Part shown: positions 7,005 to 15,164 of the stretch, one piece after another
How positions within the stretch are numbered: position 1 is the stretch's first letter
Layout: each line of letters starts with the position of its first letter
Origin: Acetatifactor sp.
GTDB lineage: Bacteria > Bacillota > Clostridia > Lachnospirales > Lachnospiraceae
Assembly (NCBI GenBank): GCA_018385425.1
Contig: JAHBAA010000132.1
Location: forward strand, 1-46,339
DNA: 46,339 bases
Direction of reading: 5' to 3'
Translations under genes and position numbers: made by a program
Notes under the pieces: model-generated
What the model saw: only the letters and a program-made list of their open reading frames with translations
What the model was told of the DNA's origin: nothing
Database searches by the model: none

Positions 7005-9257
7005 ATGAAACTGAATTATCAATTGAGCGAGGCAAATCAAAAGGCACTTGCCCTCGGACAGGGGGAGCGAATCCTGTACTGTGTGCCTGTGGATCTAAGC
7101 TTCGACAATGCAAAAAAGAACGCTGTGACGGAATATACCGACAAGACCTGGCTGGTGGTGACCAACCTAAGATTTGCGGTTCTTCAGAGCGGTGCGTGCA
7201 CAGCCTGTTTTCAGCTGAAGGACTGTGAGAAGATCAAGTGTGAGCATCAGGTCTACAGCGGAATCGTCACGGTATTTGGTCGGGACGGAAGCAAAACCTG
7301 TGTGTGCCGATTTTCTATGAAGCACATCACAAGGGTCGCTTATGTGACAAGAGGTGCCCAGACTGTGATCCGAACCATAGAGGAGGGCAGAGATCTGACG
7401 GATGAAGATATGGTCGTCAGCCTGGAATATGAAAAATATTGTGAGAAGTGCGGCAGAGCATTGCCGGGAACGAGCAAGTGCCCTTATTGTGACGGCAAGG
7501 CGGATGTGCTGAAGAAGTTCATGGCGCTGACCGGAGAGTTTGGGGGAAAGCTTCTGCTCATCGGCGTGTTGATGGTGTTTGCCTCGGTGTTTGACCTGGT
7601 GACACCCATGGTGCAGAGATACTTTATCGACCACAGCCTGGCAACAGGAACGGGTACGCCCAAGGAACTGTATCTTTTTATCGGGGTCAGCTTTGCACTG
7701 CTGGTGACCAGAATCGTCATTATCATGTATCGTTACTGGAATTGTGTGAAACTGGGGGCATCCATCAGCATGAGTCTTCGCAAGAGACTGTATGCGAAAA
7801 TACAGGTATTGTCTCTGTCCTTCATCAATAACAGGAAACCGGGAGAACTGATGAACCGTGTGTCCAGAGACACCAAGCAGATCAGAGCCTTCATGGAGGA
7901 AGTGTTTGGTGATATGCTGGGATGCCTGCTGACTATGATCGTATCGATCGCGATGATGTTCGCCATCAACTGGAAGATGACATTGCTTACCCTGGTATTT
8001 ATCGTGGTAGTATTTATCATCACCAAGATGTTCTGGCATAAGATCAATACCATTTTCCACAGACAGTGGCTGAAGTTTGACGATATGCAGAGCAGTCTTC
8101 AGGATATCATCTCCGGTATGCGAATCGTAAAAAGCTTCGGACAGGAGGAACGGGAGAGTAAGCGCTTTACCGAGAAGGCCAGGGATTTTGCACAGGTGCA
8201 GAGAAAGAATGAGACCTTCTGGGCTTTGTTCTTTCCTGTGCTGACCTTCCTGCTTGGCATGGGTACCTATATCGCCATCTACTTCGGCGGTATCCATGTA
8301 TTGGAGGGAGAGATGACGGTGGGTGAACTGGTGCAGTTTGTGACCTACAGCGGTTATCTGTTTGGACCGTTGAGCTGGATGACCCATCTGCCCAGATCCA
8401 TCATGCAGCTCATCACCAGCATGAACCGTATCTACGATGTGTTGGACGAGGAACCCAGACTGGCGGACAAGGCAGACAGCAAGGAGTTTCCCATCAAGGG
8501 AGCTTTTGAGTTTCAGAATGTTTCCTTCGGTTATCAGACCTACGAACCGGTGCTGGAGAATATCAGCTTCTCCGTACAGCCAGGTGAGATGATCGGACTG
8601 GTGGGTGCGTCCGGAACCGGTAAGTCCACGCTGATCAACCTGATCATGAGACTGTACGATGTGGACCAGGGACGCATCACGCTGGACGGCGTGGACCTTC
8701 GGGATATCAAGAAGGAAAGCCTTCATTCCCAGATCGGCGTGGTGCTGCAGGAGACCTTCCTGTTTTCGGGAAGCATCCTGGCAAACATCCGTTATGCAAA
8801 ACAGGATGCCACTCTGGAGGAGGTGATTCAGGCTGCCAAGGCCGCCAACGCCCACGACTTCATCTGCAAGACACCTGACGGTTACAACACTTATGTGGGT
8901 GAACACGGTTACAACCTGTCCGGCGGTGAGAGACAGCGAATCGCCATCGCCAGAGCGATCCTGAACAATCCCAGGATCTTGATTTTGGATGAGGCGACCT
9001 CTGCACTGGATACGGAGAGTGAGTTCCTGATCCAGCAGGCTCTGGACCGGCTGATTCAGGGCAGAACAACCTTTGCCATCGCTCACAGACTTTCCACCCT
9101 TCGGGGGGCAGATCGTCTGGTAGTTATCGACAAACACGGCGTGGCAGAGATCGGTACCCACAATGAACTGCTGGAGAAGAAGGGAATCTACTACGGTCTG
9201 GTAAGTGCCCAGCTGAAGATGAGCGAGACGGGACCGGAAGCGAAGACAGCAGAATAA
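7005..9257 (+). CDS. ABC exporter, fused permease-ATPase with N-terminal PH-like domain and zinc ribbon (second half)
   Basis: This 750-residue protein repeats the design of the exporter at 4060: a soluble N-terminal domain (about 1-140), a zinc ribbon (CEKCG...CPYC, residues 146-163), exporter transmembrane helices (about 175-450) and a full ATPase with Walker A GASGTGKST near 534, LSGGERQR near 638 and LILDEATSALD near 658. Catalytic Glu and signature are intact in both half-transporters, so both ATP sites of a heterodimer would be active, unlike many heterodimeric exporters with one degenerate site. The two genes are clearly diverged paralogues, not a recent duplication. Translation starts at ATG 7005 after GGAGAAAAG. 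The transcript probably ends at the hairpin at 9318. Confidence 0.88.
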   Translation: MKLNYQLSEANQKALALGQGERILYCVPVDLSFDNAKKNAVTEYTDKTWLVVTNLRFAVLQSGACTACFQLKDCEKIKCEHQVYSGIVTVFGRDGSKTCVCRFSMKHITRVAYVTRGAQTVIRTIEEGRDLTDEDMVVSLEYEKYCEKCGRALPGTSKCPYCDGKADVLKKFMALTGEFGGKLLLIGVLMVFASVFDLVTPMVQRYFIDHSLATGTGTPKELYLFIGVSFALLVTRIVIIMYRYWNCVKLGASISMSLRKRLYAKIQVLSLSFINNRKPGELMNRVSRDTKQIRAFMEEVFGDMLGCLLTMIVSIAMMFAINWKMTLLTLVFIVVVFIITKMFWHKINTIFHRQWLKFDDMQSSLQDIISGMRIVKSFGQEERESKRFTEKARDFAQVQRKNETFWALFFPVLTFLLGMGTYIAIYFGGIHVLEGEMTVGELVQFVTYSGYLFGPLSWMTHLPRSIMQLITSMNRIYDVLDEEPRLADKADSKEFPIKGAFEFQNVSFGYQTYEPVLENISFSVQPGEMIGLVGASGTGKSTLINLIMRLYDVDQGRITLDGVDLRDIKKESLHSQIGVVLQETFLFSGSILANIRYAKQDATLEEVIQAAKAANAHDFICKTPDGYNTYVGEHGYNLSGGERQRIAIARAILNNPRILILDEATSALDTESEFLIQQALDRLIQGRTTFAIAHRLSTLRGADRLVVIDKHGVAEIGTHNELLEKKGIYYGLVSAQLKMSETGPEAKTAE

Positions 9258-9317
9258 GCCATTTTGGGTGAACTTCACTACTTTTTAAGATTCTTTAAGA
9301 TTGTTCCTGGCATATTG

Positions 9318-9362
9318 AAACCTCTTTTTCCATGCGTAATAATATGGAAAAGGAGGTTTTTT
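9318..9362 (+). terminator. Terminator-like hairpin that also contains the ribosome site of the next gene
   Basis: Bases 9318-9333 pair with 9344-9359 (16 base pairs with one G-U, 10-base loop), followed by a T run (9357-9362). The AAGGAGG ribosome site of the lipoprotein gene (9350-9356) lies inside the 3' arm, six bases before its ATG. It can therefore both end the ABC operon and hide the ribosome site of the downstream gene in read-through RNA. Confidence 0.7.
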
Positions 9363-11654
9363 ATGAAGAAAATATATTTCATGATCACATTGTTTTGCCT
9401 GTTGTTTTCGGGCTGCGGCAAGGGGGCGGAAGAAAATCTGTCTGAGGAGACTAAGGAGGAAGCATCCGTTGACTATGCGGACCGGTATCAGAAGCTTCCG
9501 GTCAACGACCTGTTTTTGTACGAGTGGAAGCGGGGAGAACTGACAGAGACGGAGTACTTTATGTCCTTCGCGGACTATCTGCCCAACATTTTTCCCAAGA
9601 ATCAGGAGGGCGAGCATTACAACAGAGGGTATTGCGCAGATGGAGAGAGCATTTATTCTCTGGATACTTATTATTCCCGGGGAGAGGATGGAAAACTGAA
9701 CTGCACCCACTACCTGAACATTCTGGATGGCCTCACCAGAGAAGTCAGGACCATCACCTATCAGGATGAGTCCTTTCTGACGCAGCCCTTTTTGATCGGC
9801 GGGAGATTTTTTGCGGTGAGCTATACGATGGATGACGGCATCATCGATGATATCTTCACGGCGGAACTTCTTCCGGATGGAACCATTGAGAGAAAGACAA
9901 ATGTCTGCGAGATCATGAGAGAGGAGGGGATGCTTCCCCAGCAATATTTTGTTGCAGAGGTGCAACTTTATTATGAGCCGGCCACCGATTGCTTCTATTT
10001 GATTTCTCCGGAGGAGGACAGGCTGTTTGTACTGGACGCAGAGGGAGGTCTTCTGGAGAAACAGGAGGGAGAAAACACAGGAGCCCGTTTTTTCTATTTT
10101 GCTGCAACACCTCAGGGACGAATGTTATTTTTGAAGCTGGAGAGCGGAATCTCAACCATATTTTACTATGACCGGGGAGAGAGAGTCATTCTTTTCGAGG
10201 ACAAAAGCGGTACAGAGGCAGGAGCTGTCCGCCTGACGGTAGATCACCACGGAAGACTTCTGTTCCCGGGAGACGGTGCGGCAGTGGTGGAGTGGGATCC
10301 TGTTTCCGGAACCATGGAGAGGATATACACGGATACTGCTGCACAGAACGATTCCTTCGGACAATCGAAGACTGCGGACTGTGTGATGCGCAATGAAAAC
10401 GGAGAATTGCTGATCCTGAAGGATAATGATCTGCGCATCGTTACGGAGAAGGGGCCTGCCGTTCAGGTGACTGTTACAGTGAAACCTATGGTATACGGAG
10501 ACTGGGAAACGCTCTATCGAAAGTATGAGGCAACTCATCCGGGCGTAAGCTTTGAGATCCTTCCGAAGGTTCAGTGGGACACGAGAGATGTGGAATTGGC
10601 ACAAGTGATGCAGGAGATGGTGGAGGGAGAAGGTCCGGATATCCTGTTGATAGACCGGCAGCAGATGATGAATTTTGACAAAAATCATTGTCTGATGGAT
10701 CTATCCGGTCTTCTGTCAGATGCAACGAAGGAGAAGCTTGTCCCGGGAGTTCTGGAATACGGAAGGACAGAGGACGGTATCAAGCTTCTGTCCAACCAGC
10801 CCCTGTTCGGGACCTTATTTGTCAATCAAAAGTATCTGACCGATTCTGCGTTGACTGCGAGAGAGATCGTTGAGATCGTTGGGGAAAAGGAGGCACAGGG
10901 GGAGCCTTTTGAACAGTTGGTGCGAGGAGTCAGTCATCCCTTTTCTATCTTTGTTGACGGCATTTTTGATTCGGAATTCATAGATGTGGAGAACAGGGAG
11001 TGCAATTTTGATTCCGAACTGTTTGTCAGGGTGCTGGAGATCTGTAAACGCTACCGAGGCGATGAGGATCAAAGCAGCGGAATGGTGGATTATCGGCTGT
11101 TAAAGGACGACAAGGTGCTTTTCCTGGCGCTTCCCACCACTAACCTGAAGTACTATTCGGAGGCACGGGCAGCTTTAGGGGACGAGTATATTCCTGTGGG
11201 ATATCCTTCTGTCTCCGGCAACGGAAACCAATTGAAGTTTATCAGAGGATATGCGGTGAATCAGAATACAGAGAATTATGAGGTGATCGCCGATTTTCTC
11301 AACTGGGTATTCTCCAGAGAGAATGAGACTGTGGAGGTGCTGAGTTCAGTGCCGACGAGAATAGATCTCTACGAGGGACGGGAGGAATACGATACCTTTT
11401 ACAACAGTCCGGTGATTCATGTAGATTCCCATTCTGTCATCGTACTGGAAGGCAAATCTGACGGGACTTCCTATGCAGGGGAGTATCTGGATCTGATCAA
11501 AGGCAGCAGGTATGACAGGAACAGAGGGGATCTGTCCGATATTATTTCAATCATCTGGGAGGAGGCCGATACCTTCTTTGAAGGTGAGAAGTCCGCACGG
11601 GATGCGGCTAAGGTGATACAGTCCAGAGTGTCCCTATATCTGATGGAAAAGTAA
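9363..11654 (+). CDS. Extracellular solute-binding lipoprotein with large N-terminal domain
   Basis: This 763-residue exported lipoprotein has a basic start, a hydrophobic stretch and a lipobox (LFSGC, Cys about residue 18). Residues 40-370 form a domain rich in short beta-strand patterns that may be propeller-like. The C-terminal part, from about residue 375 (VTVTVKPMVYGDWETLYRKYE), resembles family 1 extracellular solute-binding proteins, with the typical YEATHPGVSFEI and GEGPDILLID patterns. This architecture occurs in Lachnospiraceae, but the ligand is not known and no permease genes lie nearby, so it is an orphan binding protein or a sensor component. An upstream frame extends to 9264, but ATG 9363 has an AAGGAGG site and the signal peptide. 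It is followed by a new promoter for tRNA-Leu. Confidence 0.78.
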   Translation: MKKIYFMITLFCLLFSGCGKGAEENLSEETKEEASVDYADRYQKLPVNDLFLYEWKRGELTETEYFMSFADYLPNIFPKNQEGEHYNRGYCADGESIYSLDTYYSRGEDGKLNCTHYLNILDGLTREVRTITYQDESFLTQPFLIGGRFFAVSYTMDDGIIDDIFTAELLPDGTIERKTNVCEIMREEGMLPQQYFVAEVQLYYEPATDCFYLISPEEDRLFVLDAEGGLLEKQEGENTGARFFYFAATPQGRMLFLKLESGISTIFYYDRGERVILFEDKSGTEAGAVRLTVDHHGRLLFPGDGAAVVEWDPVSGTMERIYTDTAAQNDSFGQSKTADCVMRNENGELLILKDNDLRIVTEKGPAVQVTVTVKPMVYGDWETLYRKYEATHPGVSFEILPKVQWDTRDVELAQVMQEMVEGEGPDILLIDRQQMMNFDKNHCLMDLSGLLSDATKEKLVPGVLEYGRTEDGIKLLSNQPLFGTLFVNQKYLTDSALTAREIVEIVGEKEAQGEPFEQLVRGVSHPFSIFVDGIFDSEFIDVENRECNFDSELFVRVLEICKRYRGDEDQSSGMVDYRLLKDDKVLFLALPTTNLKYYSEARAALGDEYIPVGYPSVSGNGNQLKFIRGYAVNQNTENYEVIADFLNWVFSRENETVEVLSSVPTRIDLYEGREEYDTFYNSPVIHVDSHSVIVLEGKSDGTSYAGEYLDLIKGSRYDRNRGDLSDIISIIWEEADTFFEGEKSARDAAKVIQSRVSLYLMEK

Positions 11655-11700
11655 TATTGAATAAATTTTTGAAAAAAATGAAAAAATTTCAAAATACCTA

Positions 11701-11729
11701 TTGACTTTTGGACCGGATGCGTGTATGAT
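11701..11729 (+). promoter_or_regulatory. Promoter of tRNA-Leu
   Basis: TTGACT (11701-11706), a 17-base spacer, and TATGAT (11724-11729), 11 bases before the mature tRNA start. Confidence 0.8.
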
Positions 11730-11740
11730 AACACTTGTTC

Positions 11741-11824
11741 GCAGGAATGGCGGAATTGGCAGACGCGCACGGTTCAGGTCCGTGTGGTAGCAATACCATG
11801 AGAGTTCAAGTCTCTTTTCCTGCA
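11741..11824 (+). tRNA. tRNA-Leu (CAG)
   Basis: The gene folds as a class II tRNA. Acceptor GCAGGAA (11741-11747) pairs with TTCCTGC (11817-11823), with A as discriminator. The anticodon stem ACGG/CCGT encloses TTCAGGT, giving anticodon CAG, which reads CUG. There is a long variable arm (TGGTAGCAATACCA) and a TTCAAGT T-loop. CCA is not encoded. It stands alone with its own promoter and terminator. Confidence 0.95.
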
Positions 11825-11829
11825 CGGCG

Positions 11830-11862
11830 AGAGTGCTAAGTGAATTGCTTAGCACTCTTTTT
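11830..11862 (+). terminator. Terminator of tRNA-Leu
   Basis: AGAGTGCTAAG (11830-11840) pairs perfectly with CTTAGCACTCT (11848-11858) around a 7-base loop and is followed by TTTT. Confidence 0.85.
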
Positions 11863-11950
11863 GTTTTCCCGAAAGCATTTTTTGATTGAAAAGTTGGTCA
11901 TCTTGGCAAATAATAGAAGTAGAAGATCCTTTGGAGAAGAGGGTGGAATA

Positions 11951-13252
11951 GTGGAACAGAGTAAGAGCAAGGAAAAATTTAAGAGGAAAGACTGGTATAA
12001 GCTGGATCTCTCAGCGATCGTGTATCCCACGCTGCAGAGAAAAGATTTTTCTTCTGTATACAGGCTGTCTGTCCTGATGAAAGAGGAGGTCGACCCGAAG
12101 CTTTTGCAGGAAGCACTGGACAGAACGCTGCCCCGATTCCCCACCTACAAGGCTGCCATCCGAAAAGGGCTGTTCTGGCGGTACCTGGAGCCCAATGACA
12201 GACCGGGACCTTTTGTCCAGGAGGATGTGAAGAATCCCTGCCAGCCCATGTATTTCAAGGCCAACAATCGCTATCTGGTTCGCGTCTACTATTATGGAAG
12301 AAGAATTTCTCTGGAGGCTCATCACAGCCTGGGAGACGGAACCGGCGGAATGAGTGTGCTGCTGACAATGGTGGCAACCTATCTTCGTCTGCAGGGACAC
12401 GACGAGATCGAGAACGGCGGTCTGGTTCTGGACATCTATGGGGAGCCGGACGAGGGCGAACTGGAGGACGCGTATATGAAGTATGCCAATGCAAAGGTGT
12501 GCCCACCCAGACTGCAGGAGAAGGCCTTCCATGTGCGGGGAACCGCCGAGCCCTTTTACACATTGAATATCATTGACGGCATTATGTCATCCAAAGAAGT
12601 GCTGCAGGTTGCCAAGCGGTACAATGCCACCATCACGGAATATCTGAATGCGGTGCTGCTGTATTCCCTGCTGACCAAGCAATTGAAAGAGGGAAGACGT
12701 CGCCTGCGCCCGGTGAAGATCGCCATGCCGGTGAACCTTCGGAGATTCTTTCCCTCTGTCACGCTGCGGAATTTCATTACAATGATCTATCCGGGAATTG
12801 ATCCCAGATTAGGAGACTATACCTTTGAGGAGATCGTGACCCAGGTACACAATTACATGCGGTATTATGTGAACGAAAAGCTGTTGAGAGGCGATATTAC
12901 AACCAACGCTGCCACCCAGCGGAATCCCTTCATCAGAGTGGTGCCCTTGTTTCTCAAGGATATCGTGGTCCGCACCTTCTATGCCAGAGTGCAGGATCGG
13001 AATTCCTCTGCGGGACTGACCAATATGGGAGTGCTGAAGATGCCGGAAAGTATGAAACCCTACATTGAGCGCTGCGACATCTATATGGGACAGCCCTTTT
13101 CGCGAAGAACCAACTGTGCCATCATCAGCTTTGAGGATGTACTGACGGTGAACTTTGCCAGCAGTATCCGCGAAACCGATGTGGAACGGTATTTCTTTGA
13201 AAAGCTGGTACAGGACGGTATCCATGTGAAGATCGAGAGCAATCGTTTCTAA
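11951..13252 (+). CDS. Condensation-fold acyltransferase (alcohol acetyltransferase-like)
   Basis: This protein of about 433 residues has the chloramphenicol-acetyltransferase/condensation-domain fold. The catalytic HHxxxDG motif reads HHSLGDG near residue 124, and a second landmark, the VKIAMPVNLRRFFPS block, lies near residue 255. It acts in the cytoplasm and could acylate an alcohol or amine; the substrate cannot be told from sequence. The frame is open back to 11840, but that would overlap the tRNA terminator. The GTG at 11951, with a GAAGAGGGTGG purine tract upstream, is the better start. A zinc-ribbon membrane protein follows 23 bases later, a pairing I associate with Lachnospiraceae genomes, so the two probably work together at the membrane or on a lipid. 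Confidence 0.7.
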   Translation: MEQSKSKEKFKRKDWYKLDLSAIVYPTLQRKDFSSVYRLSVLMKEEVDPKLLQEALDRTLPRFPTYKAAIRKGLFWRYLEPNDRPGPFVQEDVKNPCQPMYFKANNRYLVRVYYYGRRISLEAHHSLGDGTGGMSVLLTMVATYLRLQGHDEIENGGLVLDIYGEPDEGELEDAYMKYANAKVCPPRLQEKAFHVRGTAEPFYTLNIIDGIMSSKEVLQVAKRYNATITEYLNAVLLYSLLTKQLKEGRRRLRPVKIAMPVNLRRFFPSVTLRNFITMIYPGIDPRLGDYTFEEIVTQVHNYMRYYVNEKLLRGDITTNAATQRNPFIRVVPLFLKDIVVRTFYARVQDRNSSAGLTNMGVLKMPESMKPYIERCDIYMGQPFSRRTNCAIISFEDVLTVNFASSIRETDVERYFFEKLVQDGIHVKIESNRF

Positions 13253-13275
13253 GGACCGAAAAAGGAGGTAATGTT

Positions 13276-13983
13276 ATGTCTTACTGTGTGAATTGCGGAG
13301 TAGAACTGCACCCCACCGCAAAGAAATGTCCGCTGTGCAATACTCCCGTCTATAATCCGAATGAAATCTATGAAATGGTGAAGGAGACAACGCCCTTTCC
13401 GGAGGAAAAAGGTGCGGTGGAACAGGTAAAGCGCAAGGATGTGGCCATTCTTGTTTCTGCTATAATGCTGGCCACCTCGGTCTGCTGTGGGATCCTGAAT
13501 CGTTTTGTGTTCTCTGCAAAGCCCTGGGCCGTCATTGTGATCGGCGTGTGTATCTGCCTCTGGGTGCTGTTGATTCCGGTGATTCTGGTGCCGAAGCAGC
13601 CGGTATATGTATCGATTCTGTTGGATGGAATTGCTGTGGGCGGATATCTGTATATGCTCACCTTTCTGACCGGGAATAACAGGTGGTTTCTGGGATTGGG
13701 ATGCCCCATCGTGGTGTGGATCACGCTGATCGTCGAGGTATGGGCGGTCTGTCTGAATACCCTTCCGAGGATGATGCTGTTGAAGGCACTGTATTTTGTC
13801 ACTGCAGTGGCCCTGGTCTGCGCCGGTGTGGAAGCCATCATCGATTGGTATCTTGCCGAGGCGGTTTCTCTGGATTGGTCGGCCATTATTCTGACGGTCT
13901 GCACCATCCTGGATATCGCGCTTGTCACCCTGCTCTGTACCAGGAGACTGAGGAACGAAGTGCGCAGACGCCTGCATTTCTAG
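13276..13983 (+). CDS. Zinc-ribbon membrane protein (DUF6320-like)
   Basis: This 235-residue protein has an N-terminal zinc ribbon (CVNCG...CPLC, residues 4-22), a short linker, and about six hydrophobic helices between residues 55 and 225, ending in a basic tail. It resembles DUF6320 proteins found beside acyltransferases in Clostridia. The start has a textbook AAAGGAGG site (13260-13267). The gene directly follows the condensation-fold acyltransferase, so it may serve as its membrane partner; no biochemical role is known to me. Confidence 0.68.
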   Translation: MSYCVNCGVELHPTAKKCPLCNTPVYNPNEIYEMVKETTPFPEEKGAVEQVKRKDVAILVSAIMLATSVCCGILNRFVFSAKPWAVIVIGVCICLWVLLIPVILVPKQPVYVSILLDGIAVGGYLYMLTFLTGNNRWFLGLGCPIVVWITLIVEVWAVCLNTLPRMMLLKALYFVTAVALVCAGVEAIIDWYLAEAVSLDWSAIILTVCTILDIALVTLLCTRRLRNEVRRRLHF

Positions 13984-14048
13984 GGGGAGAAGGAAAAAAG
14001 AACCGAATGGAAGGAAAAAGTAAACGATATAAAAATCTGGAAAGTAAT

Positions 14049-14075
14049 TTGAAAGGTGTCGTAGAATAATATAGT
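14049..14075 (+). promoter_or_regulatory. Possible promoter of the dgt-dnaG-rpoD operon
   Basis: TTGAAA (14049-14054) and TATAGT (14070-14075) are separated by only 15 bases, shorter than ideal. It is the only plausible promoter in the 140-base gap before dgt. Confidence 0.45.
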
Positions 14076-14123
14076 TAGAGAGGGTTCGCTGTCGGCTGAT
14101 ATGCCGGGAAAGGGAGCAGTAAC

Positions 14124-15128
14124 ATGACGATCAGAGAAAGCTTGGAGCAACGTGAAAAAGAGTACCTGAGTCCGTTCGCCTCGTTAAGTATGGCGTCAAA
14201 GGGGAGACTGACGCCGGAGGAGGAGTGTGACATCAGACCCGCCTTCCAACGGGATCGGGATAAGATTTTGCACTGCAAGGCGTTTCGGCGTCTCAAGGAT
14301 AAGACGCAGGTGTTTCTTTCGCCGGAGGGAGATCATTACCGCACACGTCTGACCCATACTCTGGAGGTTTCCCAGAACGCCAGAACCATCGCCAAGGCGC
14401 TGAAGCTGAATGAGGATCTGGTGGAGGCAATTGCACTGGGACATGACCTGGGCCACACACCCTTTGGTCACGCCGGGGAGAGAGCATTAAACAGAATCTG
14501 TCCCCTTGGCTTTGAACACAGCTGTCAGAGTGTTCGGACCGTGGATCGCCTGGAGCGGGGCGGCATGGGTCTGAATCTGACCTATGAGGTGCGGGACGGC
14601 ATCCGAAATCATCAGACCATCGGAAAGCCCCATACGCTGGAGGGAAAGGTAGTACGCCTGTCCGACAAGATATCCTATATTCACCATGATATGGATGATG
14701 CGGTACGTGCAGGGATCCTGAAGGAAAGCGATGTTCCCAAGGAGATTCGTGATGTCATCGGCTGTACGCCCTCAGAGCGTCTGGATCATTTTGTGCATGA
14801 CATTGTGACGAACAGCATGGGAAAGAATGACATCTGCATGTCCGAACCCGTGGAGACAGCCATGCGCAACATGAGAAAGTTTATGTTTGCCAGTGTCTAT
14901 GAGAATCCTGTAGCAAAGAGTGAGGAGAGCAAGGCGGAGGTGCTGGTGGAGACCCTTTACACCCACTTTATGAGAAACATCGATGTTCTTCCGGAGGAGT
15001 TTCTGAATCTGATCGCGGAGGGTGAACCCAGGGAACAGGTGATCTGTGACTATATCGGGGCAATGACGGACCGCTTTGCCATTGCAACCTATGAGGAGAT
15101 CTACATACCGAAATCCTGGACACTGTAA
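14124..15128 (+). CDS. dgt: Deoxyguanosinetriphosphate triphosphohydrolase-like protein
   Basis: This 334-residue HD-superfamily enzyme is predicted to hydrolyse dNTPs to deoxynucleosides and triphosphate. Metal-binding residues are visible in RTRLTHTLEV (His near 77), GHDLGHTPFGH (His-Asp near 106) and the later Asp of VVRLSDKISY (about 180). It is the short (type 2) form, lacking the extra segments of the E. coli enzyme. It starts at ATG 14124 after a GGGAG site and is followed 36 bases later by dnaG, a gene order typical of Clostridia where dgt heads the dnaG-rpoD operon. Control of the dNTP pool beside the primase is functionally sensible. Confidence 0.9.
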   Translation: MTIRESLEQREKEYLSPFASLSMASKGRLTPEEECDIRPAFQRDRDKILHCKAFRRLKDKTQVFLSPEGDHYRTRLTHTLEVSQNARTIAKALKLNEDLVEAIALGHDLGHTPFGHAGERALNRICPLGFEHSCQSVRTVDRLERGGMGLNLTYEVRDGIRNHQTIGKPHTLEGKVVRLSDKISYIHHDMDDAVRAGILKESDVPKEIRDVIGCTPSERLDHFVHDIVTNSMGKNDICMSEPVETAMRNMRKFMFASVYENPVAKSEESKAEVLVETLYTHFMRNIDVLPEEFLNLIAEGEPREQVICDYIGAMTDRFAIATYEEIYIPKSWTL

Positions 15129-15164
15129 GAGAGGATTGTTACAGAGAAAAGCAGAGGATTAGGA

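Noticed and set aside
7167-9278. Long minus-strand open frame opposite the second ABC exporter
   Set aside because: It mirrors the exporter gene, with no family motifs or ribosome site; a codon-bias artefact.
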